From: Actinomycetes bacterium
Lineage (GTDB): Bacteria > Actinomycetota > Acidimicrobiia > Acidimicrobiales > RAAP-2
Reading direction: 5' to 3'
Assembly: GCA_021791615.1 (NCBI GenBank)
Contig: JAJYWG010000030.1
Coordinates: 1-40,576, forward strand
DNA length: 40,576 nucleotides
A model generated the notes under the pieces. The model searched no databases and had not been told where the DNA came from. It worked only from the letters and a program-made list of their open reading frames with translations. The position numbers were made by a program, and so were the translations under genes. Of the stretch, positions 31,762 through 39,769 are shown one piece after another (positions within the stretch are counted from its first letter, which is position 1; each line of letters starts with the position of its first letter).

Positions 31762-32166
31762 ATGCCCAAGACCACCAAGCAGCAAGGGGCGAGGCGTCCC
31801 CGGCGGCGAGAGCGCAAGAACGTGAGCTACGGGGTCGCTCACATCAAGAGCTCGTTCAACAACACCATCGTGGCGATCGCCGATCCCCAGGGGAACGTGC
31901 TCGCCTGGGCATCCTCGGGCAACGTCGGGTTCAAGGGCTCTCGCAAGTCGACTCCTTTTGCCGCCCAGTTGGCTGCCGAAGCGTGCGCTCGGCGAGCGAT
32001 GGAGCACGGCGTTCGCAAGGTCGACGTCTTGGTCCGTGGCCCAGGATCGGGCCGTGAGACGGCCATCCGGTCGCTGGCGGCTGCCGGTATCGAAGTGATC
32101 GGGATCAAAGATGTCACCCCGATTCCCCACAACGGCTGCCGCCCCAAGAAGCGGCGCCGGGTCTGA
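31762..32166 (+). CDS. rpsK: 30S ribosomal protein S11
   Basis: 134-residue S11 on the 30S platform near the E-site m[42 protein letters not shown] and the invariant C-terminal [20 protein letters not shown] identify it. AGGA overlapping the end of rpsM serves ATG 31762. Normal length. Confidence 0.97.
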   Translation: MPKTTKQQGARRPRRRERKNVSYGVAHIKSSFNNTIVAIADPQGNVLAWASSGNVGFKGSRKSTPFAAQLAAEACARRAMEHGVRKVDVLVRGPGSGRETAIRSLAAAGIEVIGIKDVTPIPHNGCRPKKRRRV

Positions 32167-32176
32167 GGAGGTCGGC

Positions 32177-32824
32177 ATGGCTCGTTACATCGGCCCCGTC
32201 TGCCGGCTGTGCCGGCGGGAGCGCACGAAACTGTTCTTGAAGGGCGAGCGTTGCTATTCGCTCAAGTGCCCGGTCTCCGAAGCGGTCACTGATCGCCACA
32301 GCCGGGCCTACCCGCCCGGCGAGCACGGGCGTGATCGCATGCGCCAGGGCTCCGAGTACCTGAGCCAGCTTCGGGAGAAGCAGAAGGCCCGCCGCATCTA
32401 CGGCCTCTTGGAGAAGCAATTTCGCAACCTTTACGAGGAGGCGAACCGCCAGCCGGGGATCACCGGCGAGAACCTGCTGCGGATGCTCGAGCTGCGTCTC
32501 GACAACGTGGTGTTCCGGGCCGGGTGGGGGGCGAGCCGCCGACAGGCTCGACAGTTCGTCCGGCACGGGCACGTCTTGGTGAACGGGAGGCGGGTGACGA
32601 TCCCGAGCTACCGGGTCCGCCAAGGCGAGGCGATCTCTCTCAAGGGGCCGGCGCGCGAAATGTTCGTCGTCCGGCGCAACCGGGACACCTTGGACCGCCA
32701 GACGCCACCGTGGCTCGAGACCGCAGACGGCGGCTTCGAGGTCCAGGTGCTCAACCCCCCGCTCCGCGAGCACATCGACGAGCCTGTACGCGAGCAGCTC
32801 ATCGTCGAGCTCTACTCGAAATAG
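32177..32824 (+). CDS. rpsD: 30S ribosomal protein S4 (zinc-binding form)
   Basis: 215-residue S4, a 16S assembly initiator, mRNA-entry helicase component and, in E. coli, the alpha-operon repressor. The N-terminus is the C+ type: C9, C12, C26 and C31. The S4 RNA-binding domain is [20 protein letters not shown] followed by [21 protein letters not shown] before ATG 32177 sets the start. No S4-binding pseudoknot was recognised upstream of rpsM. The 90-base gap to rpoA holds a small CCGGG/CCCGG hairpin (32838-32851). Confidence 0.96.
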   Translation: MARYIGPVCRLCRRERTKLFLKGERCYSLKCPVSEAVTDRHSRAYPPGEHGRDRMRQGSEYLSQLREKQKARRIYGLLEKQFRNLYEEANRQPGITGENLLRMLELRLDNVVFRAGWGASRRQARQFVRHGHVLVNGRRVTIPSYRVRQGEAISLKGPAREMFVVRRNRDTLDRQTPPWLETADGGFEVQVLNPPLREHIDEPVREQLIVELYSK

Positions 32825-32914
32825 CCCGCTGGGTGGGCCGGGCGCTCCCGGACCACTCGGCACGACCACGACCACCACGATCTCCCTATCCCATCCACCG
32901 AGGAGCCCACACCA

Positions 32915-33853
32915 ATGCTCATCATCCAGCGACCGACTGTCGAGGCTGTCGACGAGGAGCGGGACCACCGCCAGCGATTTGCGGTAGGTCCGCTCGACCC
33001 AGGGTTCGGGCACACGCTCGGCAACTCCCTGCGCCGTACGCTGCTGTCGTCCATCCCCGGCGCCGCCGTGACCCAGGTCCGGTTCGACGATGCTCTCCAC
33101 GAGTTCACGACCCTTCCCGGAGTGAAGGAAGACGCGACCGACATCATCTTGAACCTGAAGGACCTCCTCGTCCGGATGGAGTCGGATGAACCGGTTGTCA
33201 TCCGTCTGGACAAGCACGGTCCAGCTGAGGTGACTGGTGCCGACATTCAACTGACCGCGGACGTCGAAGTGCTCAATCCCGACCTGCACATCGCATCGGT
33301 GAACGCGAAAGGCCGGTTGGCCGTGGACATCACCGTCGAGCGGGGGCGAGGTTACGCGTCTGCCGACAAGAACAAGAAGTCATCCACGATCGGCGTCATC
33401 CCGGTGGACTCCATCTTTTCACCGGTGCGCCGGGTGGCGTTCGACATCGAGCCGGTTCGGGTCGAGCAGTCCACGGACTTCGACCGTCTGGTCCTCGACA
33501 TCGAGACCGATGGGTCGATCTCCCCGCGCGAGGCGCTGGCCTCCGCAGGGGACACCTTGCGCACGCTGGTCGGACTGGTCGCCGACCTGGAGGAAGAGCC
33601 TCGGGGACTGGCGCTGGGCGACACCGGAAGCAGCTCCAGCGGCTCGCCCGACCTGGATCTGCGGATCGAGGAGCTGGACCTTTCCGAGAGGCCGCGCAAT
33701 TGCCTCAAGCGGGCGCAGATCAACACCATCGGTGAGCTTGTAGAGAGGACGCTGGACGACCTTTTGGGCATCACCAACTTCGGCCAGAAGTCCTTGGACG
33801 AGGTCATCCAGCGACTGGACGAGCGAGGGCTCTCGCTCCGGACGAGGGACTGA
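32915..33853 (+). CDS. rpoA: DNA-directed RNA polymerase subunit alpha
   Basis: 312-residue alpha subunit. The N-terminal dimerisation domain (about 1-225) includes [20 protein letters not shown] and the assembly region near [12 protein letters not shown] Ser/Gly-rich linker around 240-250 leads to the C-terminal DNA- and activator-binding domain, with [20 protein letters not shown] and [17 protein letters not shown] at 32915 follows GAGGAGCCC. The length is usual for actinobacteria. Together with rpoB/rpoC it gives the complete catalytic core apart from omega. Confidence 0.98.
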   Translation: MLIIQRPTVEAVDEERDHRQRFAVGPLDPGFGHTLGNSLRRTLLSSIPGAAVTQVRFDDALHEFTTLPGVKEDATDIILNLKDLLVRMESDEPVVIRLDKHGPAEVTGADIQLTADVEVLNPDLHIASVNAKGRLAVDITVERGRGYASADKNKKSSTIGVIPVDSIFSPVRRVAFDIEPVRVEQSTDFDRLVLDIETDGSISPREALASAGDTLRTLVGLVADLEEEPRGLALGDTGSSSSGSPDLDLRIEELDLSERPRNCLKRAQINTIGELVERTLDDLLGITNFGQKSLDEVIQRLDERGLSLRTRD

Positions 33854-33864
33854 CGGAGACCGCA

Positions 33865-34218
33865 ATGCAAGGACAACCGAAGCGAGGCAGGAGGTTCGGT
33901 GGCGACGCCGCCCACCAGAAGGCCATGATGGGCAACCTGGTGGCCTCCCTGATCGGGGCCGGGTACCTCGTGACTACCGAGGCGAAGGCCAAGGCGCTGC
34001 GCCCGGTCGCCGAGAAGTGCATCACTGCAGCGCGCAAGGGTGGTGTGCACCAGCATCGGCAGGTCGTGGCGCTCATCCGGGACAAGGACATGGCGCACAA
34101 GCTGTTCGCCGAGATCGGCCCTCACTATGCCGATCGCCACGGGGGGTACACGAGGATCCTCAAGCTCGGGCCGCGCCCAGGGGACAACGCCCCCATGGCC
34201 CGAATCGAGCTCGTCTGA
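33865..34218 (+). CDS. rplQ: 50S ribosomal protein L17
   Basis: 117-residue L17 near the tunnel exit. The family start is usually MRH..; here [20 protein letters not shown] replaces it, and [36 protein letters not shown] and APMARIELV follow as expected. A GGAG upstream supports ATG 33865. truA begins six bases after its stop. Confidence 0.95.
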   Translation: MQGQPKRGRRFGGDAAHQKAMMGNLVASLIGAGYLVTTEAKAKALRPVAEKCITAARKGGVHQHRQVVALIRDKDMAHKLFAEIGPHYADRHGGYTRILKLGPRPGDNAPMARIELV

Positions 34219-34223
34219 GCTCA

Positions 34224-35099
34224 GTGCCACAAGGCGCGGAGCCGTCGCTCCGGCGCTGGCGACTGCTGGTCGCCTACGACGGGGGGGCGTTTCGGGGCTT
34301 TGCTGCCCAGCCGGGAGTGCCGACGGTTGCCGGGGTGCTCGCGTCGGCGCTCGCCCGAGTAGCCCGGATGGCAGAAGATCCGGTGATCGTCTGTGCCGGC
34401 CGAACCGACGCCGGGGTCCACGCTCGCGGGCAGGTCGTCCACGTGGACCTGCCCGATCCGCTGCCAGCGGCGAGGGGCCGCGACGGCGATCCTCTGACCG
34501 CTCAGGACGTGAAGCGGGCGGTGAACCGCCAGCTGGCTCCCTCGGTGGTGGTTCGAGAGGCTCAGCCGGCACCGGCTGGGTTTGATGCCCGGCGCGCCGC
34601 GTCGAGACGGCACTACCGCTATCTGGTGCACGCGGCCGAGGTGCCCGACCCTCTGCTCGCCCCTCTCGTGTGGCACGTCCCGTTCGCCCTCGACCTGCAG
34701 TCCATGCGGGCCGCTGCCGACCCCCTGGTCGGCGAGCACGACTTCCGCTCCTTCTGCCGCCGGGCCCCGGGGACCGATCCCGCCGAACCGGTCAACCGCA
34801 GGGTGATCTCCGCAGACTGGAGCGAGGTGGTGGGTGCACCGGTCGACGGCCGGCTGCTGCGCTTCGACATCGTAGCCACCGCCTTCTGCCACCAGATGGT
34901 CCGGTCGATCGTGGGTGTGCTCGTCGCAGCGGGCCGGGGAAGGGGCAACGCCGCGACGGTGATGGAGCTCCTGGCGGCGGGGAGCCGGGCCCAGGCGGCC
35001 GAGCCGGCACCTCCGCACGGCCTGTGTCTCGTCGACGTGGCGTACGCAGACACCGTGACATCCCTCCGCCCGACCTCCCTCCGCCCGACCCGAGCTTGA
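34224..35099 (+). CDS. truA: tRNA pseudouridine synthase A (positions 38-40)
   Basis: 291-residue TruA, converting uridines 38-40 of the anticodon stem to pseudouridine. The catalytic aspartate is D62 in CAGRTDAGVHARGQV. The N-terminal RLLVAYDGGAFRGFAAQP, HYRYLV, HDFRSFC and the late CHQMVRSIVGVLVAAGRGR match the family. GTG at 34224 is the start that gives the family N-terminus, though the open frame runs on upstream across rplQ. The last residues contain SLRPTSLRPT from a perfect 15-base tandem repeat. Its stop overlaps the -35 of the rplM promoter candidate. Confidence 0.95.
   Translation: MPQGAEPSLRRWRLLVAYDGGAFRGFAAQPGVPTVAGVLASALARVARMAEDPVIVCAGRTDAGVHARGQVVHVDLPDPLPAARGRDGDPLTAQDVKRAVNRQLAPSVVVREAQPAPAGFDARRAASRRHYRYLVHAAEVPDPLLAPLVWHVPFALDLQSMRAAADPLVGEHDFRSFCRRAPGTDPAEPVNRRVISADWSEVVGAPVDGRLLRFDIVATAFCHQMVRSIVGVLVAAGRGRGNAATVMELLAAGSRAQAAEPAPPHGLCLVDVAYADTVTSLRPTSLRPTRA
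35061..35090 (+). repeat. Perfect 15-bp tandem repeat at the truA C-terminus
   Basis: TCCCTCCGCCCGACC at 35061-35075 recurs exactly at 35076-35090. It adds one extra SLRPT pentapeptide in frame, nine bases before the stop. Confidence 0.95.
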
Positions 35100-35124
35100 T
35101 CTCGATGGACCCAGCTTCTATCCT
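35096..35124 (+). promoter_or_regulatory. Candidate promoter for rplM-rpsI-glmM
   Basis: TTGATC (35096-35101) overlaps the truA stop; after 17 bases comes TATCCT (35119-35124). The leader to rplM would be about 70 bases. Confidence 0.62.
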
Positions 35125-35203
35125 GTGTTCCCGGCTGGTGACGGTCGCGTCGCCGCTTCTGGATGAGACCGGAGCGCCGGTCAGCCCATAGAGGATCCCT
35201 ACT

Positions 35204-35653
35204 GTGCCCACGTACTCCCCCAAACCCCAAGAGATCGCCCGCGAGTGGCACCTTATCGACGCCGACGGCATGGTCCTGGGACGGCTGGCGACCGAGGTGG
35301 CACGGATCCTCCGGGGCAAGCACCGCCCGTACTTCGCTCCGCACATGGACACTGGTGACCACGTCGTGGTCGTGAATGCCGCAAGTGTCGTGCTCACCGC
35401 CGGCAAGGGAGACGCCAAGTTTGCCTATCGGCATAGCGGGTACCCCGGCGGCCTCAAACGGGAGAGCTACGCAAGCCTGCTCAAGACACACTCCGACGAG
35501 CTCGTGCGCCGCGCTGTGCGAGGGATGCTCCCGAAGAACACGCTCGGCCGGCAGCAGCTGGCGAAGCTCAAGGTGTACCCCGGGCCGGACCACCCCCACG
35601 CCGCCCAGCGGCCCCAGCCCTTGGACCTCCCCGCCGCCCGACGGGCCGGCTGA
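35204..35653 (+). CDS. rplM: 50S ribosomal protein L13
   Basis: 149-residue L13, an early 50S assembly protein. [39 protein letters not shown] and [20 protein letters not shown] followed by [13 protein letters not shown] are family-defining. GTG at 35204 has GAGG about ten bases upstream. rpsI follows 19 bases later, the universal rplM-rpsI pairing. Confidence 0.97.
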   Translation: MPTYSPKPQEIAREWHLIDADGMVLGRLATEVARILRGKHRPYFAPHMDTGDHVVVVNAASVVLTAGKGDAKFAYRHSGYPGGLKRESYASLLKTHSDELVRRAVRGMLPKNTLGRQQLAKLKVYPGPDHPHAAQRPQPLDLPAARRAG

Positions 35654-35672
35654 CCCCCGCAGAGAGGACGAC

Positions 35673-36065
35673 ATGCCTGCACCACTCAGCCAGACCACCG
35701 GGAGGCGCAAGCGGGCCGTGGCCCGTGTCCGGTTCCGCCCCGGACAAGGTGCCATCACCGTCAACAAGCGGCCATTCGAGGATTACTTCCCCTCCATGAC
35801 GCATCGAATGTTGGTCACCGAACCGCTTCGGGTGACTGGCACCGCGGATGCGTTTGACATCGACGCCACGATGGATGGAGGCGGGATGTCCGGACAGGCC
35901 GGTGCCCTTCGCCTCGGAATCGCCCGAGCACTGTGCGAGCTCGACCCGGAGCGACGTGCGGCGCTGAAGCGCGGCGGGTTCCTCACGAGAGACGCCCGCG
36001 AGAAGGAGAGCAAGAAGTACGGTCTGAAAAAGGCGCGCAAGGCTCCCCAGTACTCCAAGCGGTAG
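35673..36065 (+). CDS. rpsI: 30S ribosomal protein S9
   Basis: 130-residue S9, whose C-terminal tail reaches the P-site tRNA anticodon. [39 protein letters not shown] and the invariant [16 protein letters not shown] ending in Lys-Arg are present. Actinobacterial S9 is often longer at the N-terminus; this one is short. ATG at 35673 follows AGAGAGGA. glmM begins four bases after the stop. Confidence 0.97.
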   Translation: MPAPLSQTTGRRKRAVARVRFRPGQGAITVNKRPFEDYFPSMTHRMLVTEPLRVTGTADAFDIDATMDGGGMSGQAGALRLGIARALCELDPERRAALKRGGFLTRDAREKESKKYGLKKARKAPQYSKR

Positions 36066-36069
36066 CTGG

Positions 36070-37428
36070 GTGGCGATCGCCCGGTTCGGCACCGACGGGG
36101 TTCGCGGAGTGGCGAACGCCGACCTCACGCCGGAGCTGGCCCTCGCCCTGGGCCGAGCTACCGCACGCGTGCTCGGATCCCCCGAGTTCGTGATCGGACG
36201 GGACACCCGGAGGTCCGGGCCTCTCTTGGCATCTGCGGTGTGCGCCGGGCTTGCCTCAGAGGGTGCCGACGTCGTGGATCTCGGAGTGCTCCCTACGCCG
36301 GGTGTCGCATACGTCTCAGAGGCGAGGCGGCTCCCGGCCGTCATGGTCTCGGCGTCACACAATCCTTACGAGGACAACGGCATCAAGCTCTTCAATGCGG
36401 GGGGCATGAAGATCTCGGCCGAGCTCGAAGGGTCGATCGAGCTCGAGATGGAGCAGCTGATGCGCGAACCGGCCGGGGGAAGAAGTCAGAGGACCGGCAC
36501 CGGAGTCGGATGGATCTCCTCCGATCCGTCAGCCGGCGATGCCTACGGCCGGCACCTGCGATCCGTGATAGGAGAGCGCCGTCTCGACGGTCTTTACGTC
36601 GTGCTCGACTGTGCCAATGGGGCGGCGTCGGCTTTGGCCCCAGAGATCTTCGCGTCGTCCGGGGCCAGAGTGACGGCGATCTCGTGTGATCCCGATGGCG
36701 TGAACATCAACGCCGGATGCGGTTCCACCGATCCCAGTGCCCTGTCGGCGGCGGTCGTGGCTGAGGGGGCTGATCTGGGATTGGCGTTCGACGGAGATGC
36801 TGACCGCCTCGTCGCCGTCGACCATACCGGGACCGTCGCCGACGGCGACGTGCTCCTGGCCCTCTTCGCGGTCGATCTGGCCGCGCAGGGCAACCTCGAC
36901 GGCGGGGCAGTGGTGGTCACGGTGATGACCAATCTCGGGTTCCGGCAGGCAATGGACCAGCGCGGCATCGGTGTCCGAGAGACCCCGGTCGGCGATCGGC
37001 ACGTGCTGGCCGAGCTCGACGCCGAGGGCCTCGTGCTCGGCGGGGAGCAGTCCGGTCACATCATCTTCCGCCGGCTCGCGACCACCGGGGACGGGATGCT
37101 GACGGGGCTCTTGCTGGCGGATCTGGTCGTGCGTTCTGCGTCGCCGCTGGCGTCGCTGGTCTCGGGGCTCGTCACCCGCCTGCCCCAGGTGATGACCAAC
37201 GTTCCCGTCCAGGACCCAGGACGGCTGTCAGGCGCGTCTGCCGTGTGGAAGACCGTCGCGTCGATCGAAGAGGAGCTGGGTCCGCTCGGCCGGGTGCTCC
37301 TCAGGCCCAGTGGGACCGAACCGGTCGTACGGGTCATGGTGGAAGCGGCATCGGAGGACTTGGCGGCGCAGGCCGTTCGCCGCCTGTGCCGGGTCGTGGA
37401 AGGGGAGCTCGGTCCGGTCTCCGGCTGA
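36070..37428 (+). CDS. glmM: Phosphoglucosamine mutase
   Basis: 452-residue GlmM, interconverting glucosamine-6-phosphate and glucosamine-1-phosphate for UDP-GlcNAc and peptidoglycan synthesis. The phosphoserine is S96 in VSASHNPYEDNGIKLF; the magnesium site is D241-G-D-A-D-R246; EQSGHII gives the sugar-binding loop; R412-P-S-G-T-E is the phosphate-binding loop of the last domain. GTG at 36070 is only four bases after rpsI, with no obvious ribosome binding site of its own. Gene order rplM-rpsI-glmM is common in actinobacteria. GlmS, which supplies its substrate, is next. Confidence 0.97.
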   Translation: MAIARFGTDGVRGVANADLTPELALALGRATARVLGSPEFVIGRDTRRSGPLLASAVCAGLASEGADVVDLGVLPTPGVAYVSEARRLPAVMVSASHNPYEDNGIKLFNAGGMKISAELEGSIELEMEQLMREPAGGRSQRTGTGVGWISSDPSAGDAYGRHLRSVIGERRLDGLYVVLDCANGAASALAPEIFASSGARVTAISCDPDGVNINAGCGSTDPSALSAAVVAEGADLGLAFDGDADRLVAVDHTGTVADGDVLLALFAVDLAAQGNLDGGAVVVTVMTNLGFRQAMDQRGIGVRETPVGDRHVLAELDAEGLVLGGEQSGHIIFRRLATTGDGMLTGLLLADLVVRSASPLASLVSGLVTRLPQVMTNVPVQDPGRLSGASAVWKTVASIEEELGPLGRVLLRPSGTEPVVRVMVEAASEDLAAQAVRRLCRVVEGELGPVSG

Positions 37429-37453
37429 TCGCCTGCAGTACGGTTGCTAGCCT
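37425..37453 (+). promoter_or_regulatory. Candidate promoter for a leaderless glmS transcript
   Basis: CTGATC (37425-37430), 17 bases, TAGCCT (37448-37453), the same -10 hexamer as rpoBC P1. A start seven or eight bases on would fall at or next to the glmS ATG (37461). The bases before that ATG (GTTGCTAGCCTCCCCACC) hold no Shine-Dalgarno sequence. Confidence 0.42.
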
Positions 37454-37460
37454 CCCCACC

Positions 37461-39302
37461 ATGTGCGGGATCATCGGCGCGACCGGGATCGATGCCGTGC
37501 CGGCCTTCCTCGTCGAGGGGCTCGGGCGCTTGGAGTACCGGGGTTATGACTCGGCCGGGTTGGCGCTGGTGGAAGCCGCGGGCATCTGGCGGGCGCGGGC
37601 GGCCGAAGGGAACCATTCGGTCGAGGACCTGGCGGTGTTGGTCAGGGGCGCACCGCCCAAGGCGCACTGCGGGATCGGTCATACGAGGTGGGCCACCCAC
37701 GGGGCGCCGACGGTCGAGAACGCGCATCCGCACCTGGACTGCACGGGGAGACTGGCGTTGGTCCACAACGGGATCATCGAGAACCATGCCGAGCTGACCG
37801 ATGAGCTCGTGGCCCGGGGCCACACGATGGTCTCGGGCACCGATTCGGAGTGCGTGGCGCACTTGATCGAGGATGAGCTGCGGCCCGGTCGTACGCTTCC
37901 CGATGCCGTCCGAGCCGCGCTCGGCAGGGTCCGCGGCTCGTTTGCCGTCGCCGTCGTGCATGCCGACCTGCCGGAAGTGATCGTCGCGGCCCGGCGCTCG
38001 ACGCCGCTTGTGGTCGGTCTCACGGATGGCGGATCAGTACTGGCATCGGACGTTCCGGCCCTTCTCGGGACGACGCGGAAGCTGTTCGCCCTCGACGATG
38101 ACCAGATCGCCGAGCTGTCTCCCACCGGTGCGCTCGTGAGCACGCTCGAGGGTGAACCGGTCGAGCCGGCTCCGCTGGTAGTGGACTGGGACAGGGATGC
38201 GGCGCAGAAAGGCGGCTTCGACGACTACATGTCCAAGGAGATGCACGAGCAGCCCAAGGCGCTCGCCGATACGCTCTTGGATCGCCGCGCCGGGGATCGC
38301 ACGCTGCAACTGGATGACGCTCGGATCACCGACGACTATCTCCGCTCGGTCGAGCGGGTATGCATCGTCGCCTGCGGAAGCAGCTTTCACGCCGCGATGG
38401 TTGCCAAGTACGCCATCGAGCATTGGGCCCGGCTGCCGACCGAGGTCGACATCGCCAGCGAGTTCCGCTACCGCGACCCAGTGCTCGACGAACGAACGCT
38501 GACGGTCGGCGTCAGCCAGTCAGGCGAGACTCTCGATACCCTCCAGGCGCTCCGCGAGGCACGCCGATGGGGCTCGAGGGTGCTGGCGGTGTCGAACGTC
38601 GTCGGCTCGTCGATGGCCCGGGAAGCAGACGGGGTCCTCTATACGAGAGCGGGTCCGGAGATTGGGGTGGCTTCGACGAAGTGTCACCTGGCTCAGGTTG
38701 CAGTCTTGGAGATCTTGGCCCTCACCCTTGCCCAGCGGCGCGGCACGCTGACCATGCCCCAGGTCGACGCGGTCATGCGCGGGATGCACGAGGTCCCGAG
38801 CCGGGTGGCCGAGGTCCTCGCGAGGGACAAGGAGATACGAGACGTCGCTGATGCCCTGGTGGGTGTCCGCGACTTCTTCTACCTCGGGCGCGGTGTGGGG
38901 TTTCCGGTGGCGATGGAGGGAGCCTTGAAGTTGAAGGAGCTCTCCTACCTGCGCGCGGAGGGATATCCGGCCGGCGAGCTCAAGCACGGTCCGATCGCTC
39001 TCGTCGAACCGGGGACCGTGGTCGTGGGCGTTGCTACCCAGAGCCCGCTGTACGAGAAGATGCTCGCCAACATCGCCGAAGTGGTAAGCCGGGGCGCCAC
39101 GGTGGTCCTCGTCGCCGACGACGGGGACGAGCAGGCGGCCGGCGTCGCCGACCACGTGCTGTGGGTACCGGCGACCGACCACCTCCTCTCTCCGATGGTG
39201 GACGTGGTCCCGCTGCAGATCCTCGCCTACCACCTCGCGCGTCGGTTGGGCAACGATGTCGATCGCCCGCGGAACCTGGCCAAGACGGTGACCGTCGAAT
39301 GA
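37461..39302 (+). CDS. glmS: Glutamine-fructose-6-phosphate aminotransferase (isomerizing)
   Basis: 613-residue GlmS, making glucosamine-6-phosphate from fructose-6-phosphate and glutamine, the first step to UDP-GlcNAc. The glutaminase nucleophile is C2 (MCGIIGATG), exposed after Met removal; RLEYRGYDSAG and GHTRWATHG are the glutamine-domain signatures. Two sugar-isomerase domains follow, with ACGSSFHA, SQSGETLDTL and EGALKLKELSYLRAEGYPAG, ending in the invariant DVDRPRNLAKTVTVE. ATG at 37461 is fixed by the nucleophile. There is no ribosome binding site, consistent with leaderless expression. The glmS ribozyme of Firmicutes is absent: only 32 bases separate it from glmM. Confidence 0.97.
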   Translation: MCGIIGATGIDAVPAFLVEGLGRLEYRGYDSAGLALVEAAGIWRARAAEGNHSVEDLAVLVRGAPPKAHCGIGHTRWATHGAPTVENAHPHLDCTGRLALVHNGIIENHAELTDELVARGHTMVSGTDSECVAHLIEDELRPGRTLPDAVRAALGRVRGSFAVAVVHADLPEVIVAARRSTPLVVGLTDGGSVLASDVPALLGTTRKLFALDDDQIAELSPTGALVSTLEGEPVEPAPLVVDWDRDAAQKGGFDDYMSKEMHEQPKALADTLLDRRAGDRTLQLDDARITDDYLRSVERVCIVACGSSFHAAMVAKYAIEHWARLPTEVDIASEFRYRDPVLDERTLTVGVSQSGETLDTLQALREARRWGSRVLAVSNVVGSSMAREADGVLYTRAGPEIGVASTKCHLAQVAVLEILALTLAQRRGTLTMPQVDAVMRGMHEVPSRVAEVLARDKEIRDVADALVGVRDFFYLGRGVGFPVAMEGALKLKELSYLRAEGYPAGELKHGPIALVEPGTVVVGVATQSPLYEKMLANIAEVVSRGATVVLVADDGDEQAAGVADHVLWVPATDHLLSPMVDVVPLQILAYHLARRLGNDVDRPRNLAKTVTVE

Positions 39303-39769
39303 CGGGCGATGTCCCGGTCGCCGCAGATGGTGACCGACCGTGTGAGGCCGGGGACCTCGGCGTGGGGACCGTGCAGGGCGTGATCGGCGTGGGGGTGGAC
39401 GCAGTCGACGTCACGCGGTTCCGGACGGTCCTCGGGCGGCGCCCCGGCCTGGCCGAGCGGCTGTTCACCGACGCGGAGCGAAGCGACGCCGGGACTGCCC
39501 GTGACCCGGCCGAGCGCCTGGCGGCGCGTTTTGCTGCGAAGGAGGCGGTGATGAAGGCTCTCGGGAGTGGCCTCGGGAGCTTTGGGATGCGTGACGTCGA
39601 AGTGGTGCGGAGAGGCGGGGCCGGCGCAACGAGCGGCGCGCCGAGCCTCCGGCTCTCGGACGCGGCGGCAGAGCTGGCACGCCGCCGAGGTGTCGAGCAC
39701 TGGCATGTGTCGCTCACCCATACCGCGCAGTTGGCCGTCGCCGTCGTCATCGCCGAGGGTCGGAGCTGA
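39299..39769 (+). CDS. acpS: Holo-[acyl-carrier-protein] synthase
   Basis: AcpS transfers 4'-phosphopantetheine from coenzyme A to the serine of apo-ACP for fatty-acid synthesis. The metal-binding GVGVDAVDVTRF, the second motif RLAARFAAKEAVMKALGSG and the end HVSLTHTAQLAVAVVI are all present. ATG at 39299 overlaps the glmS stop (ATGA) and gives 156 residues, but the family usually begins at or just before IGVGVD. GTG at 39380 would give 129 residues, the more typical size; GTG at 39362 and 39371 are also possible. The extra 27 residues (GDVPVAADGDRPCEAGDLG) have no known role. Confidence 0.92.
   Translation: MTGDVPVAADGDRPCEAGDLGVGTVQGVIGVGVDAVDVTRFRTVLGRRPGLAERLFTDAERSDAGTARDPAERLAARFAAKEAVMKALGSGLGSFGMRDVEVVRRGGAGATSGAPSLRLSDAAAELARRRGVEHWHVSLTHTAQLAVAVVIAEGRS

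Noticed and set aside
37429..37460. glmS ribozyme or other riboswitch before glmS
   Set aside because: Only 32 bases separate glmM and glmS, too short for the ribozyme.
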